Positions 1 through 10,003 of a stretch of 57,721 nucleotides of DNA are shown one piece after another. Position numbers and translations under genes: made by a program. The notes beneath the pieces are model-generated. The model made no database searches and had not been told where the DNA came from. It saw nothing but the letters and a program-made list of their open reading frames with translations. Position 1 is the first letter of the stretch, and each line of letters begins with the position of its first letter. The DNA is taken from positions 1 to 57,721 of the forward strand of contig BBXU01002600.1 of NCBI GenBank assembly GCA_001598975.1, given 5' to 3'. Origin of the DNA: Parachlorella kessleri (lineage: Eukaryota > Chlorophyta > Trebouxiophyceae > Chlorellales > Chlorellaceae).

Positions 1-316
1 GCTGCCTATCCGTAGCTTCCGTTGCATGGTCTGTGGTGGCCGCCGGGGCCCTGCTGGGAAACCTCCACGCACAGCATGCCAGCGCTGCTGCCATCCAATG
101 GCGAGTCAGCGGAGCTGGGGCGAGCGCGCTGCCGGCGTGGCTGTTGCAGCAGGCTCAGTGCATCTCCATTTACCATAAGTGATACGAGTCCTGCACCGCC
201 TGTCCTCACCATCTATGCCAAGGCATGCGCGCCGGTGGCTGTGCCCGCGGCGTGAGCATGCCAAGGCGGCTCTGGAGCCGGGTAGCACCAAACCTCTTGT
301 ACCTTGTGTGCCCCAG

Positions 317-1961
317 GCTACGGCGGCGGCATGAGCTCCGCCAAGGCGGCCCTGGAATCCGATACCCGGGTGCTGGCGTACGAGTGCGGCCGCAAGTATG
401 GCGTGCGCGTGAACACCATCTCTGCGGGGCCGCTGGGCAGCAGGGCAGCCAAGGCCATCGGCTTCATTGATGACATGATCAAGTGAGCGAAGGACGGGGG
501 GGGGAGCGTTGGCTGGAGGTAACTGGTGGCCGTACAGGGTGGAAGCTGGGGGCCGGCGTAGCCACCAAGGGCAGGGTGGGGGTAGGAGCGAGCGATACTT
601 GGGTGGGGCGGGGGCCACGTTTGGGGGGGGGCAGGCGCGTGGCAGGCATGGCAGCGCAAGCAGGCTCGGCGCGGTTGCTTCCTCTTGACCATCCCGGGGC
701 AGGAGCGGGGAGCCTGCTGAGTGCTCAGCCGTTGGGGCAGGCGCCAGCCCAGCTGGCTTGCAGCGGCTTGCATGCCGTGCGCGTGCCTACTGGTACTGCT
801 GCACGGCCTGCCCTACCCCTCCACCCTCGGTGCCTGCCTTCACACACCTGTCGTCTGAAGCTGCATCAGCCATTGTTTGTCTCGCCTCACGTCCTGGTGG
901 CTCTGGGGTGGGATGCCCCAACCCTTCCGACAACTTATGCTAAGTTGTCGGATGGGGTGGGATGCCCCAACCCTTCCGACAACTTATGCTTGCGTCGTGC
1001 TGTGGCTGCCGCTGCAGCTATTCCCATGAGAATGCGCCGGTCCAGAAGGAGCTTGGGGCGATAGAGGTTGGCCAGGTGGCAGCCTTCCTGCTGTCACCGC
1101 TGGCCTCGGCAGGTGAGCCGGGGTCACACAGACCCAAGTGGGTGGGATCGAGTAGGAAGCAAGCTTGTTGCTTGGGCTTGTGCAGTTGGGGTGGCTGGGT
1201 GGCCATCCATTCAGGGCTGGGAGGGGCCTTGTGTGTGTTTGGTTATGAATGGACTGGGGACCCGTGCGGGGGGGTGGGGGTTCAGGCCTCTGGCCAAGGG
1301 GTAGCGCAGAGGCCCCCTGGGTACATGCCGCTGGTGTGGAACCATGCGCGTTGTGAGGGGTGCTGCCAAGCTGTGGAGTTTGGTCATAGAGGATGGCGCA
1401 TCGCCTACGCGGTATGTGTGGGTTCAGGTTCGGGCACGGCTGGCGGATGGCTGCTGCAGTCAGTGGTTGCTCCTCGGCGGTGAGAAGAGGTCGAGGGCAT
1501 TTAAGCGGGGTCACACAGCGTGCACCCAGCCAGGGTGAGGCCTGCCTGCTTTGCGTGCAGTGACGGGGCAGACCATCTACGTGGACAACGGGCTGTCCAT
1601 CATGGTGAGTCAGCAGCCCCTGGCGTAGCACTCGTACAACATTCCAAAGCAGGGACTTTATGATACCTGGCATTCGTGAGCAGCGGCCTGCTGAGGCCTA
1701 AGTGCAGCAGCAGCCCTCGGCGGCCCCACAGTGGCTCTGCGCTGATCTAGCCCAGCACCGCTCTGCACTGCGTGTGTGCCAGGGGGGCACGCACCTGGCT
1801 TGACTGTCTCCCCCAGCGACGTGCCTCAGCGTGCCTGCTGTGTTACGCCTCTCCATCCGACAGAGGTTTACCGCTCCTCCCCCCCCCCCCCCGCCCCCCT
1901 GGTGCAGGGCCTGGCGGGCGACAGCAAGACCCTGGACCGGCACGCGGTGCGTTGTCGGTGA
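317..1961 (+). CDS. Enoyl-[acyl-carrier-protein] reductase (NADH), plastid FAS II; 3' part of the gene only
   Basis: This enzyme makes the last reduction of each fatty-acid elongation cycle in plastid type II synthesis (trans-2-enoyl-ACP to acyl-ACP, using NADH). Four exons are readable: 317-482, 1018-1112, 1561-1604 and 1908-1961, with phases 2, 1 and 0 joining cleanly. Exon 1 carries the plant/algal active-site stretch [15 protein letters not shown], with the catalytic Tyr and the Lys eight residues later, followed by [19 protein letters not shown]. Exon 2 reads [12 protein letters not shown] and [11 protein letters not shown], and exon 3 reads [15 protein letters not shown]. All are diagnostic of the MOD1/FabI-type plant family. 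The protein ends in [17 protein letters not shown]. The 5' two thirds (transit peptide and most of the Rossmann fold) lie left of the window. The preceding conserved exon, expected to end in an IASERxIP-like sequence, was not found in 1-316, so those bases are taken as intron. Confidence 0.9.
905..990. repeat. Direct repeat with internal palindrome inside an enoyl-ACP reductase intron
   Basis: A 37-bp unit beginning GGGGTGGGATGCCCCAACCC occurs identically at 905-941 and 954-990. The 12 bases between the copies (AAGTTGTCGGAT) belong to an inverted match of the unit's 3' half. CCTTCCGACAACTTA and TAAGTTGTCGGATGG pair in 14 of 15 positions around a 3-nt loop. Copy 2 ends 27 bases before the acceptor of the exon starting at 1018. 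Confidence 0.85.
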
Positions 1962-4354
1962 CCCCCCAGCTAGGGCGTCCCTCCTCCTAGGAGCTGGCTG
2001 CCACTGTGGGCCCCACGTGTGATGCAGGCTCCTCCGGAGCGCGCAACTGTGTGCTGCCCTGTGCCTGCCTGGTCTTCGCCTGTGCATGCCAGTCAGTACC
2101 TGGTTTCTTCTGGCGCGTGCTGGTTGCAAACACGGCAAAAGTATGTGCAAGGCTGGCCACTGAGTGGTGGGAGGTGGCAAGGGAGGCGGGTCAGGAGAGT
2201 GCCCACCGCCGTTTCCCTGCTGCCTGCAGTCTTAAGCTGCTGGCACGGGCGACTTGCCGCCACCCCTGGAGCCTGCCCTCCCCACTGGCTGCTGCGGAGC
2301 GGGCTTGTCGCCACACCGGTGGATCCTAGGCAAGGGCGCAGCTGTGTACTGCAGTGTGCGGCAGGGAAACCTGACCCAGAGCAACCCTGGTGCGTAGGTG
2401 GCCTGATGGAAGTGGGCCAGGCACGGCTCAGCATGGCGTGAGACGTTTTATTTATCTAGAGAGCATGCGCTAAGCCTTGCACTGTCATTGAGGCGATCCA
2501 TGGTTAGCAGGGCGCGGCAAGGAGTGGTCGCCAGCAAGGCTTGCGATTCTATGTTCTCCCCAAGATCCAGGGCAAGCCCCTGCGTGGCTCTGGACTTGGC
2601 TGACACATATTTCATTCTCTTCTACTGCTGGTCTCCCGACTTTGTGTTGAGTGTGCTGCGGACATGACCCCCTCTGCACTGCTTGGAGTGAGTATTTGCT
2701 GCCATGGGCGTGACCTGCTGTCACTGCAGTCCCTGTATGGGCGTAAGCCAGTGTGTCCGTCCGTGCTTTTTGGTCGGTTGCAAGTGGGACCTCTCATAGC
2801 TACAGCAGCCTAACATGGTAGGCTACGTCCCTGACATGACAACGTCCGGCAATAGTGCAGCGAGTTCTCTAGTGGCTCGCCTTAGGAAGCATATAGGTGA
2901 AGCACGACTATGCCCAAACCCTACCATTTTGCCAGCTGGGCCAAACTCCCTATGGGGTATGCCGGTACGAGGCAGTAGATTGGTGTGGCTCGCCCTGAAA
3001 TAGTATGCCCTCAGCAAGCCTACTGTGCCCTGTCTGGCCCTGGGCACCCCCCGCTCAGTGGTTCAATTCCAATTACACTAGACCCACACAGTCCTTCCCA
3101 ATGAAGGCGCAAAATCTTAAAGTTTTGACCGCTGTGCAGTCATATGCAGTCACATCAGGCCTTGAAAGGCCATGCATGTCTGGTGCCAACGATGAACTCA
3201 CACACACACACACACACACACGCGCGCAAAAACAAGCAGTGCATCGCAGCCACTATCACGATGTGGCCAGTAACACAGAACTGTCCAGGATAAAGCGACT
3301 TAATGTACCCCCCCACATTTCTGGAATTTATTCCCAGCTGAAATGAGAACGAGGCGCTCACAGTGGCAACTGTTAGGCCAAAAGGGACTGACATCCTACT
3401 GTTCAATGCTTGCAGCTAGGCGGACAAGCACTGCCGAGCGTGTACTGCCTATAAGAAAGCATACCCCTGCCTGCACTTCTACTAGCAACCTGCCTAGTCA
3501 TGTCACTACAACAGTTTGTCGAGGGGGTTCAGGTTTGCCAGGTGGCAAACTGTCACCTTGCGGAGGAGGGCATGGCCTTCCACACGTCTCCCGCCCCCAC
3601 AAAACAGGGTCAAGCCATACAAATGCTGGCGGAGGATAACTTAGGACACACCTCGCTGCCTGGATCAGACCACAGGCAGAAATGCTAGGCAAGTGCTCAG
3701 TCACAAGTGGGGCGGCAAAACGCGCAACAACAATGTACACGCAGCGGCTGCGCTGCCAGGACAACCTGCTCTTAGCCTGGCAAGAAATGTCAAAGCCCGA
3801 CCACCCGCCAGCAAGCCTGTCAAAGCCTGCACATGCCCGCTCTTCCCGAGCCTGCCAGCCAAACAAGATATAAAAAAAAACCAAACCGCAGCAGCTGGTT
3901 GCCACCATCTGCAGTGCATTGCACACGCTGTACGGCTGCCCGGCATGGTCCACCCACTCCCGGCACCAGCGGGGCAGCGCAAGCAAGGCACCCGGGCGTT
4001 GTTTCAACTGCTATCAGATGATGGTCCCCGCTGAGTGGAAGAGGGGGTCTGTGCCAATGACAGACGCATCCACCAGGCCAGAAGAGGAGCGAGAGATGCC
4101 CTGCAGCATTGGGGGGGTGGGGCAGGGGACACAACCCTCAAGCCAGGCTCTCCATAGGCAGGCATGGCAGCAGCACTGCGCAACACAACAGGCAGCAATC
4201 ATGGGCACAGCAGGCACACCTCGTGTGCCCGGTAGGGATGTCAGGCTGCACAAGAGGGCTGCCAGCCCGCAGCCCTTGGCTGCTCAGGCGGCTACCCCAC
4301 CCCACCCCGATCCAGCCACGGCAAAGCCAATAGCCACGTCCATGAAGACGAGCC
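1962..4354. other. Intergenic region between convergent enoyl-ACP reductase and O-fucosyltransferase genes
   Basis: About 2.4 kb without a recognisable exon. It should hold both 3' UTRs. There is a (CA)n microsatellite around 3199-3226. TTACA at 3073-3077 is a TGTAA on the minus strand and could be a distal poly(A) signal of the O-fucosyltransferase gene, but that would make a very long 3' UTR. Open frames here (for example 3498-4007 minus) show no family resemblance or splice context. Confidence 0.5.
3199..3226. repeat. (CA)n/(CG)n dinucleotide microsatellite
   Basis: A run of about eleven CA units turning into CGCGCG at its 3' end, in non-coding sequence. No other structure is attached to it. 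Confidence 0.9.
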
Positions 4355-7300
4355 TCAAACTTGCTGCCAGGTGAGCCAGCACTCAAGCCGGCCCACTGCG
4401 GGGTGGCTCCGTCAACCCGCTGACTCACATGCAGCGCGCGGTACTCCCGGAGGAAGAAGGAGAAGGTGGACGACCCAAAGCCCACAAACTGCTTGGCGCG
4501 CGCCAGCACAATGAAGTCGAGGAGCGCCTTCTGCTCGCTGTTCAGCGCTGCAGCAGCCGGAGCAGCACATGCCCGCATCTCAGCATGGCTCTATGGCTCT
4601 GCCCTGCCAACACCTGACAGTGGCTCCACACCCTAGGAGACCTGGGGCGCTCCGGCATCGGAGAACACCTTAAGACTTGTGCATGTAAAGTCAGCTGTGG
4701 CCTCAAAATCAACCAACCCCTGGCCTACCCGGCATCCTTCCCAGCCAGCAAGATGTAGAAGGTCGTGCACGCCCTGCCAATCCAGGCCCTGTGGCAGCCT
4801 GTCACCAAGTACCACGGGAAGCACCGGCTTTGCCAGCTCAGCCGTCCTCCACAACCTCCAATGCCTACGTCCTTGCTACCCGCACTCACTTCATCACGCT
4901 CCACATCCATGACATGCAGGTCTAGACGCGAGCCCTCCGTTGCCCTGCCCATGCTGCACACATCCAAAACCCCATCCTGCCGCCTTTTCTTCCCCTCCAC
5001 TTCCCGGCCCGGCTCACCCTCCAGCTCCTCCTGGGGTATGTACCGCTCCTTGTGGTGCACCTCGCTGCACACGCCCATGTGCTGCAGGTAGTTGATGGTG
5101 CGGTCCATCTCCACGCTGGCGCCGTACGTCAGCATGCCCGAGGCCACGTACAGACGCGTGCTGTTGTCCATGCCCACCGCGCTCATCGTCTTGATGTAGC
5201 CGTGCCACACCACCTGCCAGGGGGCAAGCCACGTGCTTCAGTGGACCCTAAAAGCCCAGGAGTGTGGGGTAATGACAGTCCCTACTTCCCCAGCTGGCTC
5301 ACATGCTGCTCCCCCTTTCAGGACCTGCTGAGCAGCAGCCACGACCGCCTCCCATTTGTAACCTCAGCACAACCGCCGCCAACCGAGGAATGGCAAGCCG
5401 GTGGGCAGGCTTCCACACTGCCACCCTATCCCTTCGCTGTAGCTGGAGCCATCATTGAAGTTGCATTGCAGTTGCCAGGTGCCTAAACCCCCCTTCCCTG
5501 GCCACGCCCTTCTCACCTGCTGGCCACCCATGATCAGTGCCCAGTCCCGCGCATCCTTCTCAATGCGCAGGTGCACCCCGTTGTACTCGTGCTTGCCGCC
5601 TTCCGTCATGCCCTCCACGATCCGGTCCGCCATCGCACGTATTTGCGGCGCAAACTCCAGGCTCTTGGCCACCTCCGTGACCACACGCAGATTGCTGCAG
5701 GGGGAGCGGGGTGCAGGGCCAGCTCAGGCAGCGCCAGGAGTCAGCAGCGCCAGCAGCAGTCCAGCTTCGCCCAAGCGCCTCCAAACCAACCATCGCACAC
5801 TCGCACAGCCTTGCCCCTGTGTGCACACTTGCTGCTGCCCCCGCTGCTGACCCACCCAGACCAAGCAAAACCCCTCCCGCAAGCAAAAGCAGCACGCCCA
5901 GCGGCCTGGCCCCCTCACCTCAGCGTGCGCAGCGAGTAGAAGGAGCAGGGCATGTCTAGCACAATGTAGCGCAAGTCAGCCAAGGGGTCCTCCTGCAGCA
6001 CCGCCGACGCCTTGTTCATGACCGCATGCCGCGCCTTCTCTATCAGCTCCGCCATGTCCAAGTTCTTTAGATACACGTCCTCCAGCCTGCCAAGTCAGAA
6101 GGGAGTCTCAAGTCAGAGGCATCGGCAGGCACACTGCTTCATTCTGCAAGGAGCATCCCCACCAAGTCGGTGGCTGTTGAGTGGACTGGTTCCACTAAGG
6201 TCCAGTGAGGTGAACCACCTTTCTTGTGGTACACGATGTCCCGCAGCCATGGGTTGGCTGGGGTATTTTGCTGAGGAAGAGCAACAGAAGCTAGCACTGT
6301 CTGCTGCCAATCAACAAACCGTGCAGGTGGGACAATGTGCAGCCGGCAGCACAGAAGTATTAAGTTCTGCAACGATGGCAGAGAATCACTGCCCAAGCCT
6401 TACAACATATCTCCTAGCAAACCTATTGGCAAACCTGTTGCCTTGCTCCGGATTGAAACAGGAAACTTTGTAGTCGCAAAACTGCGTCTTACCTGGCTAC
6501 CAACCGAGGGTCGATGTCCCGCTGATCGTACAAGGGGAAGGCAACATCTGGTTGTGTGAGGTCCGGGAATGGCGTCAGTGCTGGGGTCTGCAGCACAAGA
6601 AACCCATGTTGCCTTGCCTGTCCCGATATACCACCCAGCGTGCTTCCAACTCCCCGACACATGCACTGCCATCAAGACCACTTCTTTCGCTGACGTCCCA
6701 TTTCATGAAGGCGCCATGACCAACCCGCCGCTTGCTTGCGGGCGCAGCGGGAGGAGACGCAACCCAATAGCCCAGCCAGCCATGCCAACAGCAACCCCGG
6801 CATTTGAATAGCAAAACTACTCCCCTTGCAGCCAGCCCTTGAATCCAGCCGAGGGCACCCACGCACCTTGTGCAGCACCAGCCCGCGCGGGCGCCAGTAG
6901 TTGATGATGCCGTCCACGTCCAGCAGCGAGTCTAGGGGGACGGGCGACCACTGCACCTCGTTCTTCTCCTTGAAGACCGAGAAGTAGTGCGCGAAGGAGT
7001 CGCGGCACACCGCCGGCGGCAGCACCAGCTCCGCGCCCAGCATGGCTGCCAGCGAGAAGGCGGCTATGTGGCTGTAGTGCTGGTTGATGAGGCCGGTGCA
7101 AGCCGTGTAGCGCAGCACCACGCGGATGCGCTTGTAGACGCGCCCCTCGGCGCGCCCGCGCTCCAGGTAGTGCTGCCGCGCCGCGTCCTCGCTAGTCACA
7201 CCAAGCGACCGTAGGTCGGGGTGGTACAGCAAGTAGGCCTGCAGAGGCGCAGCGGAGAGCGGAGCAAGGCACTTTTCATTACTCCACTACCGCAGCACAG

Positions 7301-7956
7301 CGAGCGCCCAACCTCTCCTGTCACCGCTCCAAACCGCACCCAACCATAGCCATCTGCACTCTGCTCCACCACAGGTAAGAGCCCACCAGCAGCCCGCATT
7401 GCAACCGCAGGCTTCCCGGAACCACGCAAGGCTCCCAGAGCCGCCAAACAAGTCCAGTCAACTTTGCAGCTGACGCCTGGGCGCCATAAATACAGGTGCG
7501 AATAGCCGGCACCAGAGCTTGACACCCAACACCTGCGGGGCTCCGCACCTGCGCGTCAAAATCCTTCGGCAGGCCAGGGTACTGCTGCTGCTGTTGTTGC
7601 TGCTGCTGCGCTGCTGCAGCCTCCTGCCGGAGGCTGGCCAGGCCTTTGCCGCCCTCCACCACAGTGACCTTGACGCCCGACTCGCCGCTGGTCACCGTCG
7701 TGCTCTGTGACTTGCCGTCCTTGTCAATGACCAGCTCCGTGTACACAGCCGAGTCCTTGCGCAGGACTTGAGTAGTGGAGATGACCGTGGTGACCCCGGG
7801 CGTGCGGTTGGCGTAGTTGATGCCCCGGTACAGCAGGAAGACTGCGGCCAGACTGAACATGGCCACCAGCCAGCCGTCTCGCGACCACCGCATGCCGCCG
7901 TGCCTGTATGCCCCACCCCGCTTATAGGGAGCGCTGGGAGAGGTGACTGGCAGCAT
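4355..7956 (-). CDS. O-fucosyltransferase-like type II membrane glycosyltransferase
   Basis: This is probably a Golgi/ER lumenal GDP-fucose-dependent glycosyltransferase of the plant O-FucT type. Exons on the minus strand are 7549-7956, 6867-7238, 6493-6587, 5919-6086, 5517-5694, 5018-5213 and 4429-4547. The first six join in phase (472 residues). The N-terminus has a basic cytosolic tail and a membrane anchor at about residues 29-43 (WLVAMFSLAAVFLLY), then a poly-Gln linker near 115-125. The catalytic part shows GLINQHYSHIAAFSLAAMLGAELVLPP, the family signature NGVHLRIEKDARDW and LYVASGMLTYG, then a later exon LLDFIVLARAKQFVGFGSSTFSFFLREYRALH. Sequence between 5018 and 4547 is unresolved: an in-frame reading runs to 4725, and a different frame near 4633-4854 also looks coding. 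The last exon is uncertain: a 9-nt exon ending with the stop at 4355-4357 is one phase-compatible solution. It is divergent from the DOMON-b561 gene. Confidence 0.78.
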
Positions 7957-10003
7957 GGCCGCGTCGGGCCTCTACGCCCCCCGCCAGCCCCGGCTGTCCC
8001 ACCGAATTCAAGATTGCAGGGCTCAACTCGGCTGCTTAGCCTTTGGTGGTGCAGATCGAAAGCTATAATCGCCTCTAGTGCTGCCCTAGCCAACGGGAAG
8101 AGGAGTGCATTGGGGGGGAATAACCGCAAACACAATGCCAGCAAGGTTGTATTGCAGAAACCACTAGGGTTGAGCAGCAATTGGGTTGCCAGAATGACAT
8201 GAGATAAGCAGCATTGTCACACGGCTGCCTGTCAGAGCCTCCAGGTGGAAAGGTCTGATGCAGCCAGGGGTATACAGGGGATTTGGCGCGCATACCCCTT
8301 GCATGGCTAGCCATGGCTTGTACTTTCCCCTTTGGTGGGCCTGCCTCTTGAGCTAACCACTCCCTGGCAGGGGGTAGCAACTTTCGCCTGCCCCTAGTGG
8401 TAGTTCCTGTGCAACCTGAGAGCATAGGCGAGTAGTTGCCTCGGAATTGCACGGGCGGAGCCCACTGGGCCGCGGCGGCCAAAGTGGCACTTTGGCCGTC
8501 CATGCAAGCCTTGAAGAGCAAACCATGCCCGGCAATGGTATGCGGTGCCCAAGTGGCAGGCATGGGCTGCTTGTGGAAGGCAGCAGGACCTTCTGTAGTG
8601 TTAAGTCAGGAACACTGGGGTATAACGCCGTGGCCCGACAGGATGGGTTGGTTGGACGCCCGGCTGCAGGGAGACAATGTGGTGGGGGGCCATGTGGTCC
8701 AAATTCCTTGGGTACAGCTTAGGTCTGTTGGTCCCCCAAGGCATGCCATTTGGCAACTTTGCAGCTAACTCTGGCGCTGCTTGCCTAAAGAGCCAACATC
8801 CATTGTTGACTTACAGGAGGAATGGTGCTGTTCCACAATGGTCTTGCCTCTTGTGCTCTCAAGAGATGAAAGCCGGGCTCACCACGAAAGGCTATAGTGA
8901 TGCATTCATGCTGCTGGAGCACTGCAGCTTCCACAGGGGCAGATGCAGCTGCTGCCGCCTTTCTCCGCCGGCCATCCTTAGCTTGACAGGTGCAGCTGCT
9001 GATGTTGGGGGCGCCCCTCGCCACAGCAGCAGCGCTGCTCCTGCCTCTCTACACAGGCGGAAAGTCGGCTTGGCTACTTTCAGGCCGTGGTGCACAATGG
9101 AGCCTTGGTTGCCTGTTTAGTGCGCATCAAGACATACATACTGTGGACCGGGGTTGCCCCTGCTGCAGCAACTGCTCCAAAAGCAAGCGCACAAATCTGG
9201 TATGCAATTGTACTAGTGCAAAGCTCGATACGTTGCTGTGCTTGCTGAGAAGGTTGCACCGTTCCACTCCAGCTCATACTACAATCAGGCTGCCTCCAGT
9301 TGCGGCTACTTGCAGGACTTTGTGCAGCAGCAGTACAACCCCTGGGTGGCCACAGGAGTGCATCCAGCCAAGCCAGCTGTCGAACCTGCGGCATGAACGG
9401 CCAGTCCACAGTGCGGTAGATATGACTGCTAGGTGTACTCGACGTACCTCTTACACACCTCACGGGTGCACACTCGAAATCCAAGGGACGGTCACAAGAC
9501 ACAAGACACTAGCCGCGCAGACAGGTGGCAAACTGGCTGCGAAATAAGTTGCAAGGGGCAGTACCATCACGTGTACAAAGACTGACATCGAGCAGTTTGC
9601 TAACGTCCCTCTCCGACATGCTCTCCGATCAGTCTACGTGACAGCACCCAAGGTACGTGATACCAGGATACTGAGCAGTACCCAACTACTCACTGGTACA
9701 CCCACACCCCAACCAGGGTTATGTGTCGAGCAAAGCTGTGTCTAACTTCAAATGCACGAAGTAAGTACAGGCCTGTCGCTGAAGAGACAGGTGGCGAACT
9801 GCCGCGGCGAAAGGGATGTGTGGCCTTGTCATCAGTCGCCACGCGGCTGGCCCACGACAGCACGATGGGTTGCCCCCTGCCCTCCTGGTACACTCCCCAG
9901 AGAATTCCACCTTGTCAAAAAGTGATTCTGACTTCTCTGCTTGATTTTTAGCCAGCGCAGCGCAAACGCCCCTGGATTGCTAGCCTTGGATGTACTGAGG
10001 CAG
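7957..10003. other. Divergent intergenic region (O-fucosyltransferase / DOMON-b561)
   Basis: About 2 kb separate the two start codons, so this interval must carry both promoters and 5' UTRs. I see no exon, RNA gene or clear repeat. On the minus strand GATTATAGC near 8063-8070 is a weak TATA-like match about 110 bp upstream of the O-fucosyltransferase start. The frame at 8990-9547 has no ATG start and no recognisable domain. Confidence 0.5.

Noticed and set aside
150..200. Possible missing enoyl-ACP reductase exon (SASPFTISDTS frame)
   Set aside because: Slight resemblance to the family's SISLTYIASE stretch only. The frame, residues and splice sites do not fit the exon starting at 317.
3498..4007. 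169-residue minus-strand frame downstream of the O-fucosyltransferase gene
   Set aside because: Lies in the probable 3' UTR, has no homology and no splice context.
8990..9547. 185-residue frame in the gap before the DOMON gene
   Set aside because: No ATG start, Cys/Ser/Thr-rich random composition, no domain and no link to the downstream signal-peptide exon.
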